From positions 372,001 to 436,000 of the forward strand of contig NZ_JMLQ01000004.1 of the NCBI RefSeq assembly GCF_000686025.1: a DNA stretch of 64,000 nucleotides. The letters run 5' to 3'. This document shows, piece after piece, positions 26,594 to 36,709 of this stretch; position 1 is the stretch's first letter, and each line of letters begins with the position of its first letter. A program made the position numbers and the translations under genes. Source of the stretch: Rhodococcus sp. UNC23MFCrub1.1 (lineage in GTDB: Bacteria; Actinomycetota; Actinomycetes; Mycobacteriales; Mycobacteriaceae). A model generated the notes under the pieces. That model made no database searches. It was not told where the DNA came from and was given only the letters and a program-made list of their open reading frames with translations.

Positions 26594-27934
26594 ATGGATC
26601 GCCAAAAGGAATTCGTGCTTCGCACTCTGGAGGAGCGCGACATCCGGTTCGTCCGTCTGTGGTTCACGGACGTGCTCGGCTACCTCAAGTCCGTGGCCAT
26701 CGCTCCGGCCGAACTCGAGGGCGCGTTCGAGGAGGGCATCGGCTTCGACGGCTCGGCGATCGAGGGCTTCTCGCGAGTCTCCGAGGCCGACACCGTGGCC
26801 AAGCCCGACCCCACGACGTTCCAGATCCTGCCCTGGACCACCAGCAAGGGCGAGCAGCACTCCGCCCGCATGTTCTGCGACATCGCGATGCCCGACGGGT
26901 CGCCGTCCTGGGCCGATTCCCGGCACGTGCTGCGTCGCCAGCTCTCCAAGGCCGCAGACCTCGGATTCAGCTGCTACGTGCATCCCGAGATCGAGTTCTT
27001 CCTGTGCAAGGAACTGCCCGACGACGGTCGGCCCCCCGTCCCCGCGGACAACGGCGGCTACTTCGACCAGGCCGTCCACGACGAGGCGCCGAACTTCCGG
27101 CGTCACGCCATCGACGCCCTCGAGTCCATGGGCATCTCGGTGGAGTTCAGCCACCACGAGGCCGCGCCCGGTCAGCAGGAGATCGACCTGCGCTACGCCG
27201 ACGCCCTGTCCATGGCCGACAACGTGATGACCTTCCGCTACCTCGTCAAGGAGGTCGCGATCGACGAGGGCGTGCGCGCGACATTCATGCCCAAGCCCTT
27301 CAGCGATCAGGCCGGCTCGGCCATGCACACGCACATGAGCCTGTTCGAGGGCGAGACCAACGCCTTCCACAACCCGGACGACCCCATGCAGTTGTCCGAG
27401 ACCGGCAAAGCCTTCATCGCGGGCATCCTCGAGCACGCCAACGAGATCAGCGCGGTCACCAACCAGTGGGTCAACTCCTACAAGCGTCTGATCCACGGCG
27501 GCGAGGCCCCCACGGCGGCGTCCTGGGGTCCGTCGAATCGCTCTGCGCTGGTGCGCGTTCCGATGTACACGCCGAACAAGGCGTCCTCTCGTCGCGTCGA
27601 GATCCGCAGCCCCGACTCGGCGTGCAACCCGTACCTCACCTTCGCCGTGCTGCTCGCGGCCGGACTGCGCGGGGTGGAGAAGGGGTACACGCTGCCGCCC
27701 GAGGCCGAGGAGGACGTGTGGTCGTTGACCTCCGCCGAACGCCGCGCCATGGGCTACCGGGAGCTGCCCAGCAGCCTCAACGAGGCGCTCGCCGCCATGG
27801 AGGGCTCCGAACTGGTGGCCGAGGCGCTCGGCGAGCACGTCTTCGACTACTTCCTGCGCAACAAGCGTCGTGAGTGGGAGTCGTACCGTTCGCACGTGAC
27901 GCCGTTCGAGCTCAAGACCTACCTGGGTCTGTAG
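26594..27934 (+). CDS. glnA2: Glutamine synthetase family protein GlnA2
   Basis: 446 residues, type I glutamine synthetase fold: IGFDGSAIEGFSRVSEADTV, the ATP/metal residues in HPEIEFFL and EIDLRYADAL, MPKPFSDQAGSAMHTHMSLF, NSYKRLIHGGEAPTAASWGPSNRSA and RIEIRSPDSACNPYL-type C-terminal motifs. The position of the adenylylated Tyr of GlnA1 is occupied by VWSLTSAER, so it should not be a GlnE substrate. Homologues in actinobacteria include gamma-glutamylpolyamine synthetases as well as true glutamine synthetases. ATG 26594 lies 7 nt after TAGCCT (leaderless). Confidence 0.95.
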   Translation: MDRQKEFVLRTLEERDIRFVRLWFTDVLGYLKSVAIAPAELEGAFEEGIGFDGSAIEGFSRVSEADTVAKPDPTTFQILPWTTSKGEQHSARMFCDIAMPDGSPSWADSRHVLRRQLSKAADLGFSCYVHPEIEFFLCKELPDDGRPPVPADNGGYFDQAVHDEAPNFRRHAIDALESMGISVEFSHHEAAPGQQEIDLRYADALSMADNVMTFRYLVKEVAIDEGVRATFMPKPFSDQAGSAMHTHMSLFEGETNAFHNPDDPMQLSETGKAFIAGILEHANEISAVTNQWVNSYKRLIHGGEAPTAASWGPSNRSALVRVPMYTPNKASSRRVEIRSPDSACNPYLTFAVLLAAGLRGVEKGYTLPPEAEEDVWSLTSAERRAMGYRELPSSLNEALAAMEGSELVAEALGEHVFDYFLRNKRREWESYRSHVTPFELKTYLGL

Positions 27935-27993
27935 GGCCGGCGCGACTGCGCGATTGTCGAGTGGACGGGGCTGTCGAGTAACGTCGACACGCC

Positions 27994-28113
27994 ATGAACA
28001 TGTCGGAATGCACCACCGTCCCGAGATTCGTCGACCCGCGGTTCGTCCACCCGACGTTCGCTGACGCCGACCCGGCGGTCGACTCTTACACCGTGGTGGA
28101 GGCTCGCCCGTGA
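27994..28113 (+). CDS. 39-residue ORF translationally coupled to glnE
   Basis: ATG 27994 lies 9 nt after TAACGT (27979-27984). The frame ends in TGA 28111-28113, which overlaps the GTG start of glnE (GTGA). The peptide starts [17 protein letters not shown], repeats a short [10 protein letters not shown] unit and is acidic near its end. No Shine-Dalgarno precedes glnE itself other than GGTGGAGG inside this frame, so translation of the small ORF probably feeds glnE. It could be a regulatory leader or a small protein; I know of no family. Confidence 0.5.
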   Translation: MNMSECTTVPRFVDPRFVHPTFADADPAVDSYTVVEARP

Positions 28114-31100
28114 TTCCGCCCAGTTCCCGTTCCACCGTGCCCAGCCCCGGACGGCTCGGTCTCGTCGAGGCGTCTGCCCCGGCGAACCTGTCGCTGCTGG
28201 GCTGGACCGACGAGGACAGCACCGAGCTGCTGTGGTCGCTGTCGCGCTCGCCCGACGCCGATCTCGCGCTGCGCACTCTCGCGCGCCTCGCCGAGGATCT
28301 CGGTGACAACTGGTCCGACCTCGACGCCCGCCTGCGCACCGACAAGAGTCTGCGCGGCCGCATGTTCGCTCTCGCCGGATCGTCCAGCGCTCTCGGTGAC
28401 CACCTGGTGTCCGAGCCGGAGAAGTGGCGCCTGCTCACCACCTGCACGGAGTCGTTGCCCACGGCCGACGAGCTGCGCGACTCGATGCTCGCGAGCGTCG
28501 GTGCCGTCGCGGAGACGGGCGACGACGCCCTCGGCCAGGTGTTCCGGGCCGAGCTGACTGGACCCAAGGCCATCATCGCGCTGCGCACGGCGTACCGCGA
28601 CCACCTCATGATCCTGGCCGCCGCCGATCTCGCGGCGACCGTGGAGAACGAGCCCGTCGTGCCCTACGAGGTGGTCGGTCGTCAGCTGTCCGATCTGGCG
28701 GACGCGGCGCTCACCGCGGCACTGTCGGTGGCCGTCACCGTCACGTTCCCCGACGGGCCCTGCTCGGTCCGACTCGCGGTCATCGCGATGGGCAAGTGCG
28801 GTGCGCAGGAACTGAACTACGTGAGCGACGTAGACGTCGTCTTCGTCGCCGAACCCTCCAACTCCCTCGCCACCCGCATTGCCGGCGAGATGATGCGCAT
28901 CGGCTCGTCCGCCTTCTTCGAGGTCGACGCCGCACTGCGTCCCGAGGGCAAGCAGGGCGAACTGGTCCGCACTCTCGACTCGCACCTGGCGTACTACCAG
29001 CGGTGGGCGAAGACCTGGGAGTTCCAGGCGTTGCTCAAGGCGCGCGCCATGACCGGTGACGCCGAGCTGGGCCAGGCCTACGTCGACGCGGTGACGCCGA
29101 TGGTGTGGGTGGCCAGTGAGCGCGAGGACTTCGTCCCCGAGGTGCAGGCGATGCGCCGCCGCGTCGAGGAGATGGTGCCGGCCGAGCTGCGCGAGCGCGA
29201 GATCAAGCTGGGGCGCGGCAGCCTGCGTGACGTCGAGTTCGCCGTCCAGTTGCTGCAACTCGTGCACGGACGAGCCGACGACTCCCTCCACGAACGCGGT
29301 ACCGTCGCCGCGCTGTCCGCTCTTGCCACCGGCGGCTACATCGGGCGTGACGACGCGGCCAACCTCACCGCGTCCTACGAGTTCCTCCGCCTCATCGAGC
29401 ACCGGCTGCAGCTGCAGAAGCTGCAGCGCACGCACCTGCTGCCGCCGGACGACGACGACGAAGCGATGCGCTGGCTCGCCCGCGCCGCCCACATGCGTCC
29501 CGACGGCAACCACGACGCGACCGGCGTTCTGCGCCAGGAGATCCGTCGCAACGCGCAGCGGATCCGGCGGTTGCACGCTCGGCTGTTCTATCGCCCTCTG
29601 CTCGAATCGGTGGCCCGGCTGGACAGCGACTCGCTGCGCCTCAGTTCGGATTCCGCGATCCGGCAGCTCTCGGCGCTCGGCTACTCGGCTCCACAGAACG
29701 CGCTCGGACACCTGAGCGCACTCGTCGGCATGGGTGCGCGCAAGGGTCGCATCCAGTCGCTGCTGCTGCCGACGCTGCTCGAATGGCTGGGCGACACACC
29801 GGATCCCGACGCGGGCCTGCTGGCCTACCGACGGCTGTCCGAGGAGGTCGCCGAGCAGTCCTGGTTCCTGCGGCTGGTCCGCGACGAGGGCCCGGTGGCG
29901 CAGCGCCTGATGCAGGTGCTCGGGTCGTCGGAGTACCTGCGCGGTGTGTTGGTCAACGCGCCGGAGGTCATCCGGCTCTTCGCCGACGGATCGACCGGCC
30001 CCAAACTGCTCGACGTCGATCCCACCGAGACGTACGGCGCCATCCTGAAGTCCTCTGCGCGCTACGACGATCCGGTACGCGCGGTCGCGGCGGCGCGGTC
30101 CCTGCGTCGCTACGAACTGGCGCGGGTCGCCTCGGCGGACATCCTCGGACTGCTCGAGGTCCCCGAGGTGTGCCGGGCGCTGTCCTCGGTGTGGGCAGCG
30201 GTCATCAACGCCGCCCTGGACGCGGCGGTCCGTGCGTCCGTCGCCGAGCGCGGCGGCACCGCTCCCGCGTCGATCGCCATCATCGGCATGGGTCGACTCG
30301 GTGGTGGTGAACTGGGCTACGGGTCCGACGCCGACGTGTTGTTCGTGTGCGAGCCGGCCGAGGGCGCCGACGACAGCGACGCCGTCAAGTGGGCCAACGC
30401 CATCGCCGATCGTGTCCGCAAGCTCCTGGGTTCGCCGAGCCAGGACCCGCCGCTGGAGGTGGACACCGGACTGCGTCCCGAGGGGCGCAACGGGCCTGTC
30501 GTGCGCACACTCTCTGCCTACGACGCGTACTACTCGCAGTGGGCGCAGCCGTGGGAGGTGCAGGCCCTGCTCCGCGCCCACCAGGTCGCCGGCGATCAGG
30601 ACCTGGGAATCCGGTTCCTGCTCATGGCCGACCGCATCCGGTACCCCGAGGGCGGAGTCTCCGAGGACGCCGTCCGCGAGATCCGGCGCATCAAGGCCCG
30701 GGTCGACGCGGAGCGACTGCCCAAGGGAGCCGACCCGAAGACGCACACCAAGCTGGGGCGCGGGGGACTGGCCGACGTCGAGTGGACCGTGCAGTTGCTG
30801 CAACTGCGTCACGCCCACCGCATTCCGGCGCTGCACAACACGTCGACCCTGGAGTGCCTCGACGCGATCGGCGCCGCGGAGCTCATGAGCCCTGGCGACG
30901 TCGACCTCCTGCGCCAGGCGTGGCTCACGGCCACGAAGGCCCGTAACGCGCTGGTCCTGGTGCGCGGCAAGCCGACCGATCAGTTGCCGGCTCCCGGCAA
31001 GGTGCTGTCGGCCGTCGCGCAGGTGGCCGGCTGGCCCAGTGGCGACGCGGGGGAGTTCCTCGACAACTACCTGCGCGTCACCCGTCGGGCCAAGGCCGTG

Positions 31101-31124
31101 GTGGAACGCGCGTTCGGTTCCTGA
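28110..31124 (+). CDS. glnE: Glutamine synthetase adenylyltransferase/deadenylylase
   Basis: 1004 residues, bifunctional enzyme that adds and removes AMP on glutamine synthetase according to nitrogen status. Two nucleotidyltransferase domains are visible: the N-terminal deadenylylase has [18 protein letters not shown] near 228, the C-terminal adenylyltransferase has [20 protein letters not shown] near 727. Each is followed by the GlnE helical motif ([21 protein letters not shown] and [21 protein letters not shown]). All catalytic Asp pairs are kept. It lies just after glnA2, with its main substrate GlnA1 at 35082-36518. Confidence 0.97.
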   Translation: MIPPSSRSTVPSPGRLGLVEASAPANLSLLGWTDEDSTELLWSLSRSPDADLALRTLARLAEDLGDNWSDLDARLRTDKSLRGRMFALAGSSSALGDHLVSEPEKWRLLTTCTESLPTADELRDSMLASVGAVAETGDDALGQVFRAELTGPKAIIALRTAYRDHLMILAAADLAATVENEPVVPYEVVGRQLSDLADAALTAALSVAVTVTFPDGPCSVRLAVIAMGKCGAQELNYVSDVDVVFVAEPSNSLATRIAGEMMRIGSSAFFEVDAALRPEGKQGELVRTLDSHLAYYQRWAKTWEFQALLKARAMTGDAELGQAYVDAVTPMVWVASEREDFVPEVQAMRRRVEEMVPAELREREIKLGRGSLRDVEFAVQLLQLVHGRADDSLHERGTVAALSALATGGYIGRDDAANLTASYEFLRLIEHRLQLQKLQRTHLLPPDDDDEAMRWLARAAHMRPDGNHDATGVLRQEIRRNAQRIRRLHARLFYRPLLESVARLDSDSLRLSSDSAIRQLSALGYSAPQNALGHLSALVGMGARKGRIQSLLLPTLLEWLGDTPDPDAGLLAYRRLSEEVAEQSWFLRLVRDEGPVAQRLMQVLGSSEYLRGVLVNAPEVIRLFADGSTGPKLLDVDPTETYGAILKSSARYDDPVRAVAAARSLRRYELARVASADILGLLEVPEVCRALSSVWAAVINAALDAAVRASVAERGGTAPASIAIIGMGRLGGGELGYGSDADVLFVCEPAEGADDSDAVKWANAIADRVRKLLGSPSQDPPLEVDTGLRPEGRNGPVVRTLSAYDAYYSQWAQPWEVQALLRAHQVAGDQDLGIRFLLMADRIRYPEGGVSEDAVREIRRIKARVDAERLPKGADPKTHTKLGRGGLADVEWTVQLLQLRHAHRIPALHNTSTLECLDAIGAAELMSPGDVDLLRQAWLTATKARNALVLVRGKPTDQLPAPGKVLSAVAQVAGWPSGDAGEFLDNYLRVTRRAKAVVERAFGS

Positions 31125-31136
31125 CCCGTACCGGTT

Positions 31137-31195
31137 CTGCACAGAGAACGACCCCGCTCGGCCGACTGTGCCGGGCGGGGTCGTCTTCTGTGCAG
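31137..31195. terminator. Bidirectional terminator between glnE and the osmoprotectant operon
   Basis: CTGCACAGA...ACGACCCCGC (31137-31157) pairs with GCGGGGTCGTCTTCTGTGCAG (31175-31195), a long nearly perfect stem between two convergent genes. Confidence 0.75.
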
Positions 31196-31211
31196 TATGT
31201 GTACCTCGGTG

Positions 31212-32186
31212 TCAGTCGGCCCCGGCGGTGACGAAACCCTGCTGCACCATCCAGTCACGCGCCACCTCGGCGGGTTCCCGGCCGTCGACGTCGACCTGCT
31301 TGTTCAGCTCGGTGATGGCGTCGATGGTGAGCGCCGCGGACACCGGTGCGGTGATCTCCGCGATCTCCGGGTAGCGGTCGGCGATCTCCTGACGCAAGTT
31401 CACCGTCGCGTTGTAGCGCGGGAAGAACAGCTTGTCGTCCTCGACGACCACCAGGTCGAGACCCTTGATGCGGCCGTCGGTGGTGAACACCTCGCCGAAC
31501 TTGCACTGCGAGCCGTCCGCCGTCGCCTGGTAGATGATGCCCGTCTGCAGGATCTGGCGGTTCACCGCGTTCGCGTCGAAGCCGTACGCCGCCGCCATGC
31601 CGGGGAAACCGTCCTGGCGGGAGTTGAACTCGGTCTCCACGCACACCGCCGCGGCGGCGGGATCACGCTGCACCAGGGCGGCGTAGTCGGACAGCGTCTT
31701 CACGCCGGTCTCCTGCGCCGTCTGCTGGTTCATCGCGAGTGCGTACGTGTTGTCCATCGGCGCCGGGTTGACCCAGACGATGCCGTTCGCCTTGTCCGCG
31801 TCGCGCACCGCGTCGTACTGCTCTGTCGCGTCGGGAATGGGAGTCTCGTTGCCGAGGTAGTTGATCCAGCCGGTGCCGGTGTACTCGTAGGTGACGTCGA
31901 CCTGGCCGCTGATCATGGCCTGCCGCGTGCTGTTGGATCCCGAGATGTTGGTCAGGTCGCGGACGTTCGCCCCCGCCGCCTCGAGCGCGAACTCCAGGAT
32001 GTAGCCGAGGATGATCTGCTCGGTGAAGTCCTTGGAACCGACGGTGAGCTCGGCGCCTTCGAGACCCGGCTGCGCCGTGATGCTTCCGGGTTCGACGGCC
32101 AGGGGCACCGCGCTGCCGGACTGCAGCCCGCAGCTGGTGAGGGCGAGGGTGGAGACCGCGCACAGTGCGATCAGGGTACGGCGCAT
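31212..32186 (-). CDS. Osmoprotectant ABC transporter substrate-binding lipoprotein
   Basis: 324 residues. The signal peptide ends in lipobox LTSC (C19). The mature part is an OpuAC/ProX-type glycine-betaine/choline-binding protein: LTVGSKDFTEQIILGYIL near the N-terminus, DVTYEYTGTGWINYLG, the aromatic APMDNTYALAMN and ADGSQCKFGEVFTTDGRIKGLDLVVVEDDK. It captures compatible solutes outside the membrane. ATG 32186 overlaps the upstream permease stop (TGATG), and it is the last of four coupled genes. Confidence 0.9.
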   Translation of the reverse strand: MRRTLIALCAVSTLALTSCGLQSGSAVPLAVEPGSITAQPGLEGAELTVGSKDFTEQIILGYILEFALEAAGANVRDLTNISGSNSTRQAMISGQVDVTYEYTGTGWINYLGNETPIPDATEQYDAVRDADKANGIVWVNPAPMDNTYALAMNQQTAQETGVKTLSDYAALVQRDPAAAAVCVETEFNSRQDGFPGMAAAYGFDANAVNRQILQTGIIYQATADGSQCKFGEVFTTDGRIKGLDLVVVEDDKLFFPRYNATVNLRQEIADRYPEIAEITAPVSAALTIDAITELNKQVDVDGREPAEVARDWMVQQGFVTAGAD

Positions 32187-32998
32187 CAGCGCAGTCCTTT
32201 CGGTCCGAGGAAGGCCTCGGCGAGAGCGCCCAACCAGTCGACGAGCAACGCCAACGCCACCGCGAGCACGGCGCCCACGACGAGGATGAGCGGCTGATTG
32301 AGCTTGTACCCGGTGTCGATGAGCACGCCGAGGCCGCCGGCGCCGACGAGGAAGCTCAGCGTGGCGGTACCGACCGCCAGCACGAGAGAGGTGCGCAGGC
32401 CGGCGAGGATGTACGGCACCGCGAGTGGGAACTCGATGCGCCACAGGATGCCGGAGCCCGACATGCCCTGTCCGCGTGCGGCATCGATGTAACTGGCGTC
32501 CACCTGCTGGAACCCCAGCATGGTGTTCCGCAGCACCGGCAGCAGCGAGTAGAACGCGATGGGCAGGACACCGACCCAGAACCCGGTGCTGCCGGTTGCC
32601 AGGAACAACAGCACCAGCAGGCCGACGGCAGGGGCAGCCTGGCCGATGTTCGCGATACCGATGAAGACGGGAGCGAGCCGTCGATAGCCGTTGCGAGTGA
32701 GGATGATTCCGAGGGGCACCGCGATCAGCACGACGAGTGCCGTCACGACGAACGTGATCAGGACGTGCTCGAGAACGCGCTGGGAGATCGTGGCGACGTT
32801 GATCGTCGCCGCCTGCGTCGCCGTGAGATCACGCGTGAGGGCGTAGACCAGCGTGACCACCACGAGGACGAGAACCAGTGCGGGCTGGACGACCAGACGG
32901 ATCCGTTCGGCTCGCCGCGCTGCCCTGGCCGCGGACTTCGCATCGCCCTCTGCGTCGGCGGGATCGTCGACGACGGACGCCTCGACCGACGCCGTCAC
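32186..32998 (-). CDS. Osmoprotectant ABC transporter permease
   Basis: 270 residues with about 6 membrane spans and the binding-protein-dependent transport signature SYIDAARGQGMSGSGILWRIEFPLA (EAA loop, about residue 165). A charged cytoplasmic N-terminal extension of about 30 residues precedes TM1. It pairs with the second permease at 34193. The GTG at 32998 overlaps the ATPase stop as GTGA. Confidence 0.9.
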   Translation of the reverse strand: MTASVEASVVDDPADAEGDAKSAARAARRAERIRLVVQPALVLVLVVVTLVYALTRDLTATQAATINVATISQRVLEHVLITFVVTALVVLIAVPLGIILTRNGYRRLAPVFIGIANIGQAAPAVGLLVLLFLATGSTGFWVGVLPIAFYSLLPVLRNTMLGFQQVDASYIDAARGQGMSGSGILWRIEFPLAVPYILAGLRTSLVLAVGTATLSFLVGAGGLGVLIDTGYKLNQPLILVVGAVLAVALALLVDWLGALAEAFLGPKGLR

Positions 32999-34200
32999 GA
33001 CGACGCGCCCGAGACGGACGCCGCGCCCGCGTCGACCACGTCGTCGTGGTCGTGCGCGTGCTGCGAACGGATGGTCTTGATGGTGTCGATCAGTGCCTCG
33101 ATGGTGACGGTGCCGACGTACTCGCCGCGCTTGCCCGTCACGGTCGCCGTCGCGTTGCCCTCGGCGAGCAGGGCCTCGAGCGCGTCCTGCAGCGTGGACT
33201 GGATCGACACGAGCTCACCGATCGGCACACCGACGTCGCGGAGGCTGCCCACGCCGGCGAGGTGACGACGGTCGGTCCACCGGATGGGCCGCTTCCGAAA
33301 GTCGAGGATGAGACCCCACGCCTCCGGATCGGTGCCGAGCGCCCGGTTCATCGTCTCGACCGGCTCGTCCTCACCGAAGGCGGGAACATCGCTGAGCTCG
33401 ATGTCGCGCACACGCATGAGGGTGAGCTGCTTGAGAGCCGCACCGGCGCCGACGAAGCCGGCCACCGTCTCGTCGGCGGGATTGGCCAGCACGGCCTCGG
33501 GGGTGTCGTACTGCAGGATGCGGGACTGGTTGCCCAGGACGGCGATCCGGTCGCCCAGCTTGACGGCCTCGTCGAAGTCGTGTGTCACGAAGACGATCGT
33601 CTTGCCCAGCTCGGCCTGCAGGCGCATCAGCTCGTCCTGCAGGAGGCCGCGGGTGATGGGGTCGACGGCACCGAACGGCTCGTCCATCAACAGCACCGGG
33701 GGGTCGGCCGCCAGAGCGCGGGCCACACCCACGCGCTGCTGCTGCCCACCGGAGAGCTGGCGCGGGTAGCGCTCGCGGTACTGGCCCGGATCGAGTCCGA
33801 CCAGATCGAGCATCTCGTCGGTGCGGTCGGAGATCTTCTTCTTGTTCCAGCCGATGAGCCCGGGGACCATGCCGACGTTCTGCGCGATCGTCATGTGCGG
33901 GAACAGGCCGGCCTGCTGGATCGAGTAGCCGATGGTGCGTCGCAGTTCGTTCGGATCGATGGACAGCGCGTCCTTGCCGCCGATCGTGATCCGGCCGGAC
34001 GTGGGCTCGATGAGGCGGTTGATCATCCGCATCGTCGTCGTCTTGCCGCAGCCCGACGGTCCCACCAACACGACGACCTCACCCGCGGGGATGGTGAGCG
34101 ACACGTGGTCGACCGCGGCGGCCTTCTGGTTGGGGTAGGACTTCGTCACGTCCTCGAGGACGATCTCTGCTCCGGTGGTGGTGCGAGTCGTGTCAGTCAC
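32995..34200 (-). CDS. Osmoprotectant ABC transporter ATPase with CBS domains
   Basis: 401 residues. The ABC domain has Walker A GPSGCGKTT (47-55), Q-loop YSIQQAGLFPHM, signature LSGGQQQRVGVARALA (about 149), Walker B VLLMDEPFGAVD and switch His THDFDEA. A C-terminal CBS pair (about 250-380), as in OpuCA/OpuAA, probably senses ionic strength or nucleotides. The GTG at 34200 overlaps the upstream permease by 8 nt. Confidence 0.93.
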   Translation of the reverse strand: MTDTTRTTTGAEIVLEDVTKSYPNQKAAAVDHVSLTIPAGEVVVLVGPSGCGKTTTMRMINRLIEPTSGRITIGGKDALSIDPNELRRTIGYSIQQAGLFPHMTIAQNVGMVPGLIGWNKKKISDRTDEMLDLVGLDPGQYRERYPRQLSGGQQQRVGVARALAADPPVLLMDEPFGAVDPITRGLLQDELMRLQAELGKTIVFVTHDFDEAVKLGDRIAVLGNQSRILQYDTPEAVLANPADETVAGFVGAGAALKQLTLMRVRDIELSDVPAFGEDEPVETMNRALGTDPEAWGLILDFRKRPIRWTDRRHLAGVGSLRDVGVPIGELVSIQSTLQDALEALLAEGNATATVTGKRGEYVGTVTIEALIDTIKTIRSQHAHDHDDVVDAGAASVSGASS

Positions 34201-34843
34201 GGATACCCCTCGAGGTGGTGAGTTTGCCGATCAGGACGTAGATCCCGTCGAGGATCAGCGCCAGGATGACGATCAGGACGGTGCCGGTGAGGGCCTGGGG
34301 AACTGCGGTGGGGCTGCCGACGCGGGCGAGGCCGGAGAACAGGAGATTGCCGAGACCGGGGCCCTTGGCGTACGCGGCGATGGCGAGAATGCCCATCGCC
34401 ATCTGAGTGCTGACGCGCATCCCGGTGAGAATCGACGGCCACGCGAGAGGAATCTCGATGCGACGCAACACGGTGGCTCGGCTCATGCCGATACCGCGTG
34501 CCGCATCGCTGACCGCCGGGTTCACCGCGTCGAGTCCGACCACCGTGTTCCGGATGATCGGCAGCAACGAGTACAGCACCAGCGCGGTGACGGTCGGCTT
34601 GACGCCGAGACCGAGAATGGGAATCAGCAGTCCCAGCAGCGCGAACGACGGGATGGTGAGCACCGTGCTCGCGAGAGCGGTGGCGACGGCGGAGCCGGCG
34701 GGACTGCGGTAGACGAGAACTCCGATGGCGACACCCAGGATGGTCGCGATGACGACACACTGGACGACGGCGGAGACGTGAAGATAGGAATCGATCGCGA
34801 GCTGCCTTCGGCGGCCGACGATGAAGTCCCACAGAGCATCCAT
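34193..34843 (-). CDS. Osmoprotectant ABC transporter permease, first gene of the operon
   Basis: 216 residues with about 6 spans and the EAA-loop motif NPAVSDAARGIGMSRATVLRRIEIPLA. It opens a four-gene operon (permease, ATPase, permease, binding protein) typical of OpuB/OpuC uptake systems. The ATG at 34843 has GAAGGA upstream; the 18 extra residues of the longer frame are not family-like. The 238-bp gap to glnA1 holds the glnA1 terminator and presumably this operon's promoter. Confidence 0.9.
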   Translation of the reverse strand: MDALWDFIVGRRRQLAIDSYLHVSAVVQCVVIATILGVAIGVLVYRSPAGSAVATALASTVLTIPSFALLGLLIPILGLGVKPTVTALVLYSLLPIIRNTVVGLDAVNPAVSDAARGIGMSRATVLRRIEIPLAWPSILTGMRVSTQMAMGILAIAAYAKGPGLGNLLFSGLARVGSPTAVPQALTGTVLIVILALILDGIYVLIGKLTTSRGIRD

Positions 34844-35030
34844 CAGGTGCAGATCCTTCGCTCGGCAACAGGAGAGACGCGACTGTGGTGGTGCCACGAC
34901 GTCCGGCGGCCGGGTGGATCGTCACCCGGAACACAGCGGACACCCGTGTCTACCCCGAAAGTTCGGAGTTCAATCCAGCTTTCGGTCGAGTCGTGTCCGC
35001 ATCGTTCCCGAATCGTCCCGGAAACGACGC

Positions 35031-35063
35031 GAGCCCGCGCCGGACAGGGTCCGGAGCGGGCTC
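35031..35063 (-). terminator. glnA1 terminator
   Basis: GAGCCCGCGCCGGAC (35031-35045) pairs with GTCCGGAGCGGGCTC (35049-35063), a 15-bp stem with one mismatch and a 3-nt loop, 18 bases beyond the glnA1 stop on the minus strand. Confidence 0.75.
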
Positions 35064-35081
35064 GACGTGGTGGAGCGTGAC

Positions 35082-36518
35082 TCAGCAGTCGTAGTACAGC
35101 TGGAACTCGTACGGATGCGGACGGAGGTTCACCGGCGCGATCTCGTTCTCACGCTTGAGCGAGATCCAGGTCTCGATCAGGTCGGTGGTGAAGACGCCAC
35201 CGGCGGTGAGGTACTCGTGGTCGGCCTCGAGGCGGTCGATCACGGCAGGCAGCGAGGTGGGTGCCTGCGGGATGTTCTTCGCTTCCTCGGGCGGGAGCTC
35301 GTAGAGGTCCTTGTCGACGGGAGCGAGCGGCTCGATCTTGTTCTTGATGCCGTCCAGGCCGGCCATCATCTGCGCGGCGAACGACAGGTACGGGTTACCG
35401 GACGCGTCGGGCGCGCGGAACTCGAGACGCTTGGCCTTCGGGTTGTTGCCCGTGGTGGGGATACGGACGGCGGCCGAGCGGTTACGGCCCGAGTACACCA
35501 GGTTGATGGGGGCCTCGTATCCCGGCACCAGGCGGTGGTACGAGTTGATCGTCGGATTCGTGAACGCCAGCAGCGACGGCGCGTGGTGCAGGATGCCGCC
35601 GATGTAGTGACGAGCGAGATCCGACAGACCCGCGTAGCCCTTCTCGTCGTAGAAGAGCGGCTTGCCGTCCTTCCAGAGCGACTGGTGGACGTGCATGCCC
35701 GAGCCGTTGTCACCGAAGAGCGGCTTCGGCATGAAGGTCGCGGACTTGCCGTGCTGCCAGCAGGTGTTCTTGACGATGTACTTGAACAGCTGCAGGTCGT
35801 CGGCTGCACGCAGCATGGTGTTGAACTTGTAGTTGATCTCCTGCTGACCGCCGGTGCCGACCTCGTGGTGGCCGCGCTCGAGCTCGAAGCCCGCGTTCTG
35901 CAGGTTGGTGGAGATGGCGTCGCGGATGTCGACGTAGTGGTCGTACGGCGCGACGGGGAAGTAGCCGCCCTTCGGGCGGACCTTGTAGCCGAGGTTGGGG
36001 GACCCGTCGGCCTCGGTCTCGGCGCCGGTGTTCCAGGCGCCGGAGCTCGAGTCGAGCTCGTAGAACGCGCCGTTCATCTGGGAGTCGTAGCGCACCGAGT
36101 CGAAGATGTAGAACTCGGCCTCGGGACCGAAGAACGCGGTGTCGGCGATGCCGGTGCTGGCGAGGTACTCCTCGGCCTTGCGCGCGACGTTGCGGGGGTC
36201 GCGGCTGTAGGACTCGCGGGTGTACGGATCGTGGACGAAGAAGTCCATGTTCAGCGTCTTGGCGTGACGGAACGGGTCGATCTGAGCGGTGCCGTAGTCG
36301 GGCAGCAGCATCATGTCCGACTCGTGGATCGACTGGAAGCCACGCACGGACGAGCCATCGAACGCGAGACCGTCTTCGAGGGTGTCCTTGGTGAACGCCT
36401 TCGCCGCGATCGAGAAGTGCTGCTGGATGCCCGGGAGATCGGTGAAACGGATGTCGACGTACTCGACGCTCTCATCCGCTATGTACTTGATGACCTCTTC
36501 GGCCGTGGTGAAATCCAC
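35082..36518 (-). CDS. glnA1: Glutamine synthetase GlnA1
   Basis: 478 residues, the main nitrogen-assimilating enzyme (glutamate + NH3 + ATP to glutamine). Catalytic motifs: [82 protein letters not shown] and [17 protein letters not shown]. The DLYELPPEE block near residue 405 carries the adenylylation Tyr of GS-I-beta enzymes, so it is a GlnE target. A GlnR box lies about 110 bp upstream. The product ends in the family's YYDC-type tail. Confidence 0.98.
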   Translation of the reverse strand: MDFTTAEEVIKYIADESVEYVDIRFTDLPGIQQHFSIAAKAFTKDTLEDGLAFDGSSVRGFQSIHESDMMLLPDYGTAQIDPFRHAKTLNMDFFVHDPYTRESYSRDPRNVARKAEEYLASTGIADTAFFGPEAEFYIFDSVRYDSQMNGAFYELDSSSGAWNTGAETEADGSPNLGYKVRPKGGYFPVAPYDHYVDIRDAISTNLQNAGFELERGHHEVGTGGQQEINYKFNTMLRAADDLQLFKYIVKNTCWQHGKSATFMPKPLFGDNGSGMHVHQSLWKDGKPLFYDEKGYAGLSDLARHYIGGILHHAPSLLAFTNPTINSYHRLVPGYEAPINLVYSGRNRSAAVRIPTTGNNPKAKRLEFRAPDASGNPYLSFAAQMMAGLDGIKNKIEPLAPVDKDLYELPPEEAKNIPQAPTSLPAVIDRLEADHEYLTAGGVFTTDLIETWISLKRENEIAPVNLRPHPYEFQLYYDC

Positions 36519-36624
36519 GCTGGAACTCCTTCTTGTCGAGTGCTGGTCCGCGACGTCTGTGTGAGTGCGGCAGCTGCGCCACGCCGACGGTAGGGAAGTG
36601 GTGTTGCCTCACCGTCAAGACCGT

Positions 36625-36640
36625 GTTTCGTCGGTGTTAC
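36625..36640 (-). promoter_or_regulatory. GlnR box upstream of glnA1
   Basis: Read on the minus strand, GTAAC-ACCGAC-GAAAC is an exact match to the actinobacterial GlnR consensus GTNAC-n6-GAAAC. It lies 107 bp upstream of the glnA1 ATG, followed by TTGACG and, 20 nt later, TACCGT as possible promoter hexamers. GlnR is the global nitrogen regulator. Confidence 0.65.
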
Positions 36641-36709
36641 GCGTCCCGTCGTCGCAGCTGGTGGCCGGTGGGAAGACCCTCCCGCCGGGGCGACACCTAT
36701 CCTGGAGCA

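Noticed and set aside
28086-31142. 1018-codon minus-strand open frame antisense to glnE
   Set aside because: It is the full antisense shadow of glnE, produced by high third-position GC, with repetitive His/Arg/Gly/Val composition and no motif.
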